Source: JBGSUZ01 sp043770095 (GTDB lineage: Bacteria; Bacillota; Clostridia; Peptostreptococcales; Acidaminobacteraceae). Taken from it: a stretch of DNA of 25,090 nt. The stretch is taken from positions 1 to 25,090 of the forward strand of contig JAYVIR010000068.1 of the NCBI GenBank assembly GCA_043770095.1. Reading direction: 5' to 3'. The position numbers and the translations under genes are program-made. Below, in pieces: positions 16,407 through 23,258 of this stretch. Each line of letters opens with the position of its first letter. The stretch's first letter is position 1. The notes under the pieces were generated by a model. That model saw nothing but the letters and a program-made list of their open reading frames with translations, had not been told where the DNA came from and did no database searches.

Positions 16407-18761
16407 TCAGTCGTAATGATGAGCAGACCCCCCTTTCTTAGATTTGTTCCAAGTCAGCAAAGTAAATGTAAGGACTAATATTATATAAATAATGCTAATG
16501 AGCCCCAAAGTTTCCTTAGCTGAGAACACCAATGCGAGTCCAAAAATATTCGTTCCAATCATCATTCCAAATTTTCTAGCAGTGCCCAAAATACCGATTG
16601 CTTTACCTCTGCCTAATTTTACAGAAGCATCAAGTTCCGTAAAGTAAGCGGTCTTTGAAGTGATTGCAAAACTATCTGCAATTGAAATGAGGATGATTAC
16701 CAAAATAAGAACAGGAATGCTTATATTTTGGGAGAATACTAAGAGTGAAACGCCTACAATAAGGCCTCCAAGTATGAGCATCTGTCTTGAATTCAATCGT
16801 TTTCCTAGTTCTCTAATTAAAAATGGCCCCACGTAAATCATTGATACGCCGTAAAGTAAAAATAAGCGCCCCAAATTGGATGGACTGATGTCCAAGGTTT
16901 TTGAGTAAAGAGGGACAAAATAATTAAGAAACATAATCATTGCCATTCCAGGTAGTGAAATCAACAAAATAAATTTCCAAACAGATGTGTCCTTAAAAAA
17001 TCGACTATATGGATAGTGGGGCATTTCAACACCGGTTTCTTCAACCACGTTTTTAACAAATTTAAGGCCAATCAAGCCAGAAATCATAACCAATACGACT
17101 GCAAGTATAAATACAATGCGATAATTAAACCTTTCTGAAAGCATTGCACCTAACACAACGCCGCAGTTTGAACCCGCATAAATGCCTGCAATTAAGTCCG
17201 CAAAGCCGCTACGTCTTGCTTTTTCTGATTTGAATTTTCCGATATAACCTGCTAAGCTCGTCCAAGACAAGCCATATCCGACCCCTACAAGGCCTCTTGC
17301 CAACATAAAGATCCACAGGTTAGGGGAAAATGCACACATCAAGGAGCCTATCGCAACCACCAACACGCCCATCAAAAATGAAGGCTTCCACCCATTTTTA
17401 TCTATAATGAAGCCCGTCACTAGCGCCATAATACTGGTACCCAACATTTCCATTTGTATAGGTAGCGCCATCGCAATGCTCTCAGACAATACGCCACTGC
17501 CCTCAAGAGCAAAGTTTTGACTCATTATCGGTATAAAGGATAGAGAGAGATCCGTTGCAAAAATAAATAGGAATGCCAGATTACGAATCAGTACTGCTGA
17601 TTCTTCTTCAACAATTTCGCTTTCATCTTTATTTTTGAGGGACTTATTAAGCAGATAAATCATTAAAAACGAAAGTTCAATATAGAATAAGATGGATGCT
17701 ATAACAATTGAAATGGAATCCAGCAATACGTCGATTAACTTTCGATCTATGTAGTCTTTTGATACCAATACCTGGACGTCTCCGAAAGTTTGATCTTGCA
17801 ATTTTAAATTGCTACGCATCATATAATTAGGATTCTTCTTGCCCGCTAATGATTGATTTTGGTATTTTAAAGCGCCTTTGTCGTTAAATAAAGTAATTTG
17901 TTCTATGTCTGGCACTCGGTGCACAATGGCGGCAAGCCACTGATCAATCCCTTCAAACTCATCCCACGTAAGTCCATTATTGATTAACTTTCCAACACTC
18001 TCCTCAACAACCAGAGTAACGCTCTTCGCATTGCTAAAAGCAATTTCTTTGTAAACGCCTCTAAGCTGCGTCAAATTACTAAAGGTATAAACTGTTTGCG
18101 TCAATAGCATGACACCCATTAGAATAAACAAAAGTGTTTTTCGGCGGTCTTTTCCCACTTCAAATACTTTGACACCACGTAAAATCACAAGTAACAATAG
18201 TGACGCGCCAAAGGTAATCCAAATGGTCGTTCGCTGATTCACTTTTGTAAAGTCTCTAACATTTTCATAAAGACCCTGATCGTTTAAAACGATTTCAAGA
18301 CCCCCGACAATTACCTCACCCTTAAAAATAGGCATCAGCAAATGTTGTTGCGGAGACTTTTCAATTCGTTGAAGCACACCTTTATTTTCTTCTGAAAAAA
18401 ATGCTTTTCTTGTCTCGTTCTCCAAATTGCCTTTGACGCTTTCAGATTTTGAGACTTCACTGAGGACCTGTCCACTGTTGTCAAAAATAATGACACTTTC
18501 AATAAGGTCATCTTTTTTTAAAATTTCACCTAAAAGATTTTCTATGCCTGAGTATCGCTGCAAACTTTTTCCATATTGAATGGCATATTCGATTATTAAT
18601 ATGCTATTCTCGCCAAGAACGCTATACTTTGAGTTTACTGAGTCGTCATAATTTTTTTTAAGCCCTGAAATATTTAGAAAGTAACTAAGAGACATGGTCA
18701 AAACAAGTAACAATACTGTGCCTGCTATGAATAAATATTTCACTGACTTTAACACTCTCAC
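16407..18761 (-). CDS. MFS transporter fused to a duplicated extracytoplasmic sensor module
   Basis: About 784 residues. The first half (to about 385) is TM - Cache-like domain - TM - TM - second extracytoplasmic domain - TM, paralogous to the stand-alone sensor encoded downstream. The second half (about 395-780) is a 12-helix major facilitator with a motif A-like loop (GFIIDKNGWKPSF) and a motif C-like region (ARGLVGVGYGLSWTSLAGYIG). It could be a transporter gated by an external ligand or a transporter-derived sensor. The frame begins with a GTG at 18773 directly abutting GGAAAG; the GTG at 18761, five bases past GGTGGGAG, is the better start. It ends in a six-G run followed by a stop that overlaps the open frame of the GNAT gene. 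It follows the solute-binding protein gene by about 20-30 bases. Domain calls are confident; transport substrate unknown. Confidence 0.87.
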   Translation of the reverse strand: MRVLKSVKYLFIAGTVLLLVLTMSLSYFLNISGLKKNYDDSVNSKYSVLGENSILIIEYAIQYGKSLQRYSGIENLLGEILKKDDLIESVIIFDNSGQVLSEVSKSESVKGNLENETRKAFFSEENKGVLQRIEKSPQQHLLMPIFKGEVIVGGLEIVLNDQGLYENVRDFTKVNQRTTIWITFGASLLLLVILRGVKVFEVGKDRRKTLLFILMGVMLLTQTVYTFSNLTQLRGVYKEIAFSNAKSVTLVVEESVGKLINNGLTWDEFEGIDQWLAAIVHRVPDIEQITLFNDKGALKYQNQSLAGKKNPNYMMRSNLKLQDQTFGDVQVLVSKDYIDRKLIDVLLDSISIVIASILFYIELSFLMIYLLNKSLKNKDESEIVEEESAVLIRNLAFLFIFATDLSLSFIPIMSQNFALEGSGVLSESIAMALPIQMEMLGTSIMALVTGFIIDKNGWKPSFLMGVLVVAIGSLMCAFSPNLWIFMLARGLVGVGYGLSWTSLAGYIGKFKSEKARRSGFADLIAGIYAGSNCGVVLGAMLSERFNYRIVFILAVVLVMISGLIGLKFVKNVVEETGVEMPHYPYSRFFKDTSVWKFILLISLPGMAMIMFLNYFVPLYSKTLDISPSNLGRLFLLYGVSMIYVGPFLIRELGKRLNSRQMLILGGLIVGVSLLVFSQNISIPVLILVIILISIADSFAITSKTAYFTELDASVKLGRGKAIGILGTARKFGMMIGTNIFGLALVFSAKETLGLISIIYIILVLTFTLLTWNKSKKGGSAHHYD

Positions 18762-18793
18762 ATAGTCTCCCACCTTTCCAAAGACACCACTTG

Positions 18794-19951
18794 CTATTTT
18801 GATTTCGGGTTAAAATATACTTTGTCGGCAATTAGTAAAATTTCAAATTCGGGCTTATAACCAATTTTATTTGCCACATTTAAATTGAGAACGATGTAAG
18901 GAACATCCTCATATAAGCATTCTAATTTTCGTGGATTTTTTCCTTTTAAGCTTTGGATGACTATTTGAGCACCATAACGTCCTAGGTCAATAAAATTAGA
19001 AGCCGTGCTCATAACAGCGCCTTTTTCAACTTCTTCCCCACCTAATTGAGAGATAACAGGTATTTTTTTTGTATAGAAAGGTTTAAAAAGTTCTGGTAAG
19101 TCTGAAGGGTTTAAATTTCCAGCCGTCAAGTAGAAGGCATCCACTTCATCTGATAAATCAACAAATGCCGCAGACATGTCCTTTTTGTATCTAGGATATT
19201 CTTTTGGGGTTACATTTTCTGTCACGTGTCTTTCCACCAATTGAATGCCAAGACTTGCACAGACTTCTTTAACATTTTTCAAGTCAGCGTAACTACGTCC
19301 CTCAACCGTATCTTCATAAATAATGCCCAGTTTTTTAAACTTAAAAATGTCATGCATTACTGTAACTTGTTTTTGATAGCGTTTGGGGTCAATGTGAGCC
19401 CATACATTATCTTTTCCTGAATCTGTGGCAGAAGCAATAATTTCCGATGCCAATGCATTGGAAGTCGAAAATACAAGCACTGGAATTTCAGGCGTCGTTT
19501 TAGTAAGCGTCTTTCCTGCCAAAGTGCCGAAAGTTAACATGAGATCTATACCCTGCGCTTTTTCGTGGGTTCTCTTATAAGCCGCAGCCATAACAGTTTG
19601 GTCGCCATCAAATTTATAAAAAGCATCTGAAACAAATTCAATATAGATTGAAGGTTGATTGATGCATAACCATTGCCACATTGCAGTTGCTTCATTTTGA
19701 CCGGGTTTATAAGGAATGCCCTCTAAAGTTTCAATCCAACCAAGCTCCTTTAACCCTAGTAGTACATTGTAAAAAGTGGCAGCATAATTGGCATATTCTG
19801 TAGATTCTGTATAGCCTATTTTAAATTTTTTTATTTCTCCAGCGACTTTTACCGGAGGTTCAAATATATTCACAGCGCTTTTTTGAGTTGCAAAACTAGC
19901 CATTACAGTTGTGGCACAAAACAATAAGAGTAGTATTCCAATTCTTTTCAA
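18794..19951 (-). CDS. ABC-type solute-binding protein (ABC_sub_bind / TrpX-like)
   Basis: A 385-residue exported binding protein of the PF04392 type, related to periplasmic-binding-protein type I folds. An N-terminal signal (KRIGILLLLFCATTVMA) ends at a probable SPase I site near MASFA; a proper lipobox is not evident although Cys12 is present. Family-like segments include FKIGYTESTEYANYA, DLMLTFGTLAGK, KKLGIIYEDTVEGRSY and ELFKPFYTKKIPVIS. The start is TTG, seven bases after GAGGTG. No ABC permease or ATPase follows; the next gene is the MFS-sensor fusion, so this protein may deliver ligand to that sensor module instead of to an ABC importer (inference). It is the first gene of the large operon. 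I found no convincing -35/-10 pair upstream. Ligand unknown. Confidence 0.88.
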   Translation of the reverse strand: MKRIGILLLLFCATTVMASFATQKSAVNIFEPPVKVAGEIKKFKIGYTESTEYANYAATFYNVLLGLKELGWIETLEGIPYKPGQNEATAMWQWLCINQPSIYIEFVSDAFYKFDGDQTVMAAAYKRTHEKAQGIDLMLTFGTLAGKTLTKTTPEIPVLVFSTSNALASEIIASATDSGKDNVWAHIDPKRYQKQVTVMHDIFKFKKLGIIYEDTVEGRSYADLKNVKEVCASLGIQLVERHVTENVTPKEYPRYKKDMSAAFVDLSDEVDAFYLTAGNLNPSDLPELFKPFYTKKIPVISQLGGEEVEKGAVMSTASNFIDLGRYGAQIVIQSLKGKNPRKLECLYEDVPYIVLNLNVANKIGYKPEFEILLIADKVYFNPKSK

Positions 19952-20006
19952 CCTGATTCACCTCATTTTCGATAATGGTCTCTAAAAATACACAATGCAA
20001 TATTTT

Positions 20007-20022
20007 GAATATTCTGAATATC
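20007..20022. promoter_or_regulatory. AT-rich palindrome upstream of the large operon
   Basis: ATATTC-T-GAATAT is a perfect 13-base palindrome (20009-20021), overlapping a second palindrome GAATATTC (20007-20014). It lies about 60 bases before the solute-binding protein start. It could be an operator, but AT-rich palindromes arise easily by chance. Confidence 0.25.
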
Positions 20023-20084
20023 ACGCTTAATACATACCCTTTTTTTACATAAAATACTGCTCATCCTTAATATTAATAAATTTA

Positions 20085-20113
20085 AAAATAGACCCAACGG
20101 AGAGGTCTATTTT
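20085..20113 (-). terminator. Intrinsic terminator of the metallo-beta-lactamase-fold gene
   Basis: A perfect 10-bp stem (AAAATAGACC / GGTCTATTTT) with a 9-base loop lies 12 bases past the stop. On the minus strand it is followed by a T-rich tail (TTTTTAAATTT). It isolates this gene from the large operon that begins just beyond. Confidence 0.85.
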
Positions 20114-20124
20114 CAATCTTCCCT

Positions 20125-20961
20125 TTATTCAGTTGGTGCTTCTGGTGTCGTTGGGAATAAGAAATAGTTTGTCATATAGAGAAAATTAGGGAGTCTATAC
20201 TCAGGGTATTTCGCCATCATGCTGCCTAAAAATAATTCTCCGCTCTCCGCACTTTCAAATAGAGCTTTCGCAGACTGAATGTATTCAATATTTCGATCGA
20301 TGACGGAAGCATCATCAGGTTCGCCGTGCCCTGGAATTACTAATTCGTAGCCACCCATTTTAATATGTTCCAACTGACTCACCCAACTATCAAAACAAAG
20401 TTCACCCGATGTCGTTTTCTCACCGAGGAATAAATAAACTTTATTGTAAATTAAATCCTGTGCGATAATTGTTTTATATTTGGGTATATCAATGACGAGC
20501 ATATAGTTGATTTCTGAATTAACAATTTTCATGACGTTATAGTCAATCCCATCTACTTGTAGCGCACCCGCTTCTATCAAATGTTTTGGAACGACTTTGC
20601 GATCTGTGACGAGTTCCCCGTGAAGCTGTTGATGGTAACTAAGCAGCCAGTCGCCCATCTCCTCAATTTGTTTCTTTGTTTCAGCTAAAGCATAAATTTC
20701 CTGATCTTCAAAATGCTCAAGACCTGCCCAGTGATCTGGATGACTATGCGTAATTAGAATTCTGTCAATTGGCTTCCCAAGTTGATCTGCATAAGCCCTC
20801 ATTGCTTTTGAATAAGGGCGAAGCAGCGGTGCATCAATCATCATCAACTTATTAGCAGATTCAAGAATGATTGAGTTAACCAATTCGCCTTCTAAAGGAC
20901 TGGATACAACATGGATATTTAGATCCCCTTTCTTAATCACTTGCACACTAATCTCACTCAA
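20125..20961 (-). CDS. Metallo-beta-lactamase-fold hydrolase
   Basis: A 278-residue metallo-hydrolase-like protein. It carries the HxHxDH motif as HSHPDH (His72, His74, Asp76, His77), a later Asp169 in IIAQDL, and His212 in PGHGEPD. The His usually found between these (as in GHTPG) is not visible; that part reads KIVNSEINYMLVIDIP, so the metal site may be altered. A TTG start seven bases after AGGAGGTG fits better than any nearby ATG. It is a single-gene unit, divergent from the SnoaL/DJ-1 operon and closed by an intrinsic terminator. A 19-bp palindrome lies 31 bases upstream of its start. Members of this superfamily hydrolyse thioesters such as S-lactoylglutathione, lactones, beta-lactams or nucleic acids; the substrate here is unknown. 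Confidence 0.85.
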   Translation of the reverse strand: MSEISVQVIKKGDLNIHVVSSPLEGELVNSIILESANKLMMIDAPLLRPYSKAMRAYADQLGKPIDRILITHSHPDHWAGLEHFEDQEIYALAETKKQIEEMGDWLLSYHQQLHGELVTDRKVVPKHLIEAGALQVDGIDYNVMKIVNSEINYMLVIDIPKYKTIIAQDLIYNKVYLFLGEKTTSGELCFDSWVSQLEHIKMGGYELVIPGHGEPDDASVIDRNIEYIQSAKALFESAESGELFLGSMMAKYPEYRLPNFLYMTNYFLFPTTPEAPTE

Positions 20962-20991
20962 AGTAACACCTCCTATGTTTTAACAATATAC

Positions 20992-21010
20992 GTTGAACGA
21001 TTCATTCAAC
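20992..21010. promoter_or_regulatory. 19-bp near-perfect palindrome in the divergent promoter region
   Basis: GTTGAACGA-T-TCATTCAAC pairs at eight of nine arm positions. Size and form resemble TetR-family operators. It is 31 bases from the metallo-hydrolase start and about 65 bases from the -35 of the plus-strand operon. No repressor gene is in the window. Confidence 0.5.
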
Positions 21011-21074
21011 TTATATATATGCATTAAATCATTACGTTTATATCACAAAATCATCACTCATAATCATTTTTATT

Positions 21075-21102
21075 TTGACAGCATGCGTCAATGCCCTCTA
21101 AT
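21075..21102 (+). promoter_or_regulatory. Sigma-A-like promoter of the SnoaL/DJ-1 operon
   Basis: A perfect TTGACA (21075-21080) is followed after 16 bases by TCTAAT (21097-21102, five of six). Transcription would begin near 21109, about 80 bases before the first start codon. Confidence 0.72.
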
Positions 21103-21191
21103 CTATGTGGCATCAACCCTTTGCTTTTTTTGTCGTTTAAACAAATCCTTGTGCTACACATCTGCTTCACAATTTAGAAAGGAGAATCTCA

Positions 21192-21611
21192 ATGAACAAT
21201 TTAACAAAAGAACAAGCACTAACCATCATTGAACCTTTTTACAATTTATTTCGATCAGACAAACGAGACTGGGACAAAGCAATAGCCATTCTAGACGATG
21301 GTTGGAAAGCCTATTACACCAACACAGATTACCGAACCATAGCAGATACCCGTGAATACATACAAGGTCTATTTGAATTGGTTCCTGACATTCAAGTAAA
21401 AATTCTGGATTTGATCATCGATGGTGAGACAATCGCTGTCAGAAGTGAACTCTCTGGGACACCTAAAGCTGATTTCTTAGTGCCATACTCTGGGAAAAAA
21501 TTTAGCATCATGACCATAGACATCAACAAGACCAAAGACGGCAAAATCATGGAACTCTACCATGCCGAGGATTGGGGAACTGCAATTAAACAACTTAGTG
21601 GACAAGAATAG
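21192..21611 (+). CDS. SnoaL-like / NTF2-fold protein
   Basis: A 139-residue protein of the NTF2-like (SnoaL-type polyketide cyclase/ester cyclase) superfamily. It begins with the family's usual helix (ALTIIEPFYNLFRSDKRDWD), then a region like YIQGLFELVPDIQVKILDLI, and ends with strands in which the typical I..L.H..D-W pattern appears (MELYHAEDWGTAIKQL). These folds act as small-molecule isomerases, cyclases or binding domains, and the substrate cannot be read. The ATG has an AGAAAGGAG site eight bases upstream. It heads a four-gene plus-strand operon with two DJ-1-like proteins and the toroid-ankyrin protein, and probably works on the same metabolite as the DJ-1 proteins (inference). Confidence 0.82.
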   Translation: MNNLTKEQALTIIEPFYNLFRSDKRDWDKAIAILDDGWKAYYTNTDYRTIADTREYIQGLFELVPDIQVKILDLIIDGETIAVRSELSGTPKADFLVPYSGKKFSIMTIDINKTKDGKIMELYHAEDWGTAIKQLSGQE

Positions 21612-21642
21612 AAAACACATATGAGAATGGAGGTAAGAATCT

Positions 21643-22401
21643 ATGAATAAGAAAATTCTCTTTATTGCATCTAATTATGGTCTTTGGGCAGAGGAACTCC
21701 AGGCACCATGGGATACGTTAAAAAAAGCAGGCAATCAATTAACGTTGGCAACCTTCCTTGGCAAAGTGCCTCTTCCAAGTAAAATGAGCATGGATCCTGA
21801 GTTTGTAGATCCTATGCAAAAAATGAAGATGAACCCACCTGAGCTGATTAACCGCGTTAATGAAATCTTGGACACAGGCGAATGGGACAATCCAATTAAA
21901 ACCGAAGATGCCAAAATGGAAGATTATGATGCCCTTGTCATCGTTGGCGGTGCAGGTTCTGTGCTTGACGTTGCTGGCAATATGCTCGTTCATAAATTAA
22001 TTTATGATGCCTACAAAAGCGATAAAATTATAGGCGCACTTTGTTACGCGGTTGGCGCGCTTGCTTTTACCCGCGATCCTGAAAACGGAAATAAAAGTAT
22101 CATTTACGACAAAACCGTTACTGCGCATCCACATCAATGGGACTTTATAGGAAATCTCACTTATGAAGTTGTACGCAGTACACCTGATTATCCACAACTT
22201 AATTTAGTCACTTGCGGATTTGCTTTTCCACTTCAATTTCTCGTAGAAGATGCTGTGGGTCCAAACGGTACTGTTCACTCTGATCCTACCACCAGTCGAG
22301 CTCGTCCGAGTGTCGTCTGGGATAAACCTTTCGTTACTGGTCTTTCAGTTGAATCATCATTGGCATTTGGTCAAAAGTTGGCGGCGGTTTTACAATATTA
22401 A
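21643..22401 (+). CDS. DJ-1/PfpI-like protein, copy 1
   Basis: A 252-residue protein of the class I glutamine-amidotransferase-like/DJ-1 superfamily, of the longer Hsp31-like type. The nucleophile elbow is GALCYAVGALAF with Cys134, but the residue after it is Tyr135, not the His found in PfpI/Hsp31 Cys-His pairs. An acidic pair (Glu17/Glu18, in LWAEELQ) is in place of the family's catalytic Glu. VIVGGAGSVLDV is the usual strand-turn before the active site. An insert (about residues 42-95) contains a DPEFVDP motif also seen in the next gene. A GGAGG site precedes the ATG. It is 31 bases after the SnoaL gene and 22 before its paralogue. It may be a glyoxalase/deglycase-like enzyme or a hydratase; the activity is uncertain because of the changed residue. 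Confidence 0.85.
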   Translation: MNKKILFIASNYGLWAEELQAPWDTLKKAGNQLTLATFLGKVPLPSKMSMDPEFVDPMQKMKMNPPELINRVNEILDTGEWDNPIKTEDAKMEDYDALVIVGGAGSVLDVAGNMLVHKLIYDAYKSDKIIGALCYAVGALAFTRDPENGNKSIIYDKTVTAHPHQWDFIGNLTYEVVRSTPDYPQLNLVTCGFAFPLQFLVEDAVGPNGTVHSDPTTSRARPSVVWDKPFVTGLSVESSLAFGQKLAAVLQY

Positions 22402-22423
22402 ACATTAAAAAGGAGAGAGGCAC

Positions 22424-23257
22424 ATGAAAAAGAAGATTCTCGTTGCAGTATCAGAACACGGTTTTTGGATTGATGAACTGCTCCTTCCAATCAAACATAT
22501 CCAAGCAGCAGGCTATGAAATTGACTATATTACCCCATCTGGAGCACTTCCATTTCCAGACGGCGCAAGTCTTGACAGCACTTATGTCGATCCACCGCTT
22601 GGACGCCCGGTTACGAGTGCCGAGATGGTTAAATTAGCAGAAAGTCAAAATTGGGAAACTTTATTTAAAAATCGGATTAACCTAAAAGATTGGTTCCCGC
22701 TCAGACCGTATCTAAGCACCAATAATTATGTAAATGGACTTGAAACTTATTACAACGCTCGCGAAAAAGCATGGAAGAATATTGATGACTATGCTGCATT
22801 ATTGCTCGTTGGCGGAAGCGGCCCTATTGTGGATATGGTCAATAATCAACGAATTCACGATTTGATTCTCGGGTTTTACTATGCAGACAAACCAATTGCC
22901 GCAGAGTGCTATACGGTTACTTGTCTTGCATTTGCAAGAGAACTCGATGTTAGAAAAAGTATCATGATTGGAAAACACTGCACAGGCCACACGATGGAAT
23001 ACGATTATACCGAAGGCTGGTCACTCCTTGCCAATGGTGACTACTTAAACTTTGGCTCACCTCCATTCTCACTAGAATATATTATGAGAGATGCAGTAGC
23101 GCCTGATGGCCAGTTCCACGGTAACGTCGGTCGAAGCACTTCCGTTATTTTAGACTACCCATTCATTACAAGTCGCTCAGTTGAATCTTCTGATTTATGC
23201 GGAGAAGTTCTCATTAAGTGTCTTGATGAAGGCATTAGAAAATATGGTTGGAAATAA
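22424..23257 (+). CDS. DJ-1/PfpI-like protein, copy 2
   Basis: A 277-residue paralogue of the preceding gene. It shares the N-terminal pattern (KKKILVAVSEHGFWIDEL), the LDSTYVDPP insert and the active-site elbow AAECYTVTCLAF, with Cys162 followed by Tyr163 as in copy 1; a second Cys (167) is nearby. Glu18 fits the acidic position. The insert between the first strands and the active site is longer than in copy 1 (it includes WFPLRPYLSTNNYVNG). The ATG follows AAAGGAGAGAGG. The two copies are clearly diverged, which suggests an old duplication kept for different substrates or a heteromer. The stop is immediately followed by the start of the next gene (one base between), suggesting translational coupling. 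Confidence 0.85.
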   Translation: MKKKILVAVSEHGFWIDELLLPIKHIQAAGYEIDYITPSGALPFPDGASLDSTYVDPPLGRPVTSAEMVKLAESQNWETLFKNRINLKDWFPLRPYLSTNNYVNGLETYYNAREKAWKNIDDYAALLLVGGSGPIVDMVNNQRIHDLILGFYYADKPIAAECYTVTCLAFARELDVRKSIMIGKHCTGHTMEYDYTEGWSLLANGDYLNFGSPPFSLEYIMRDAVAPDGQFHGNVGRSTSVILDYPFITSRSVESSDLCGEVLIKCLDEGIRKYGWK

Positions 23258-23258
23258 T

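Noticed and set aside
19952..20084. A sigma-A promoter for the large operon
   Set aside because: Several partial -35/-10 pairs can be drawn in this AT-rich stretch, but none matched well in both boxes with correct spacing, so none is annotated.
20993..21232. A 79-residue plus-strand open frame before the SnoaL gene
   Set aside because: It starts inside the palindrome, upstream of the likely promoter, has no ribosome binding site, overlaps the SnoaL start and reads as low-quality sequence.
7078..23257. The three DJ-1/PfpI-like genes as one gene family expansion
   Set aside because: The protein at 7078-7653 is shorter, keeps Cys-His and lacks the insert of the two right-hand copies, so it is from another branch and its presence in the same window may be chance.
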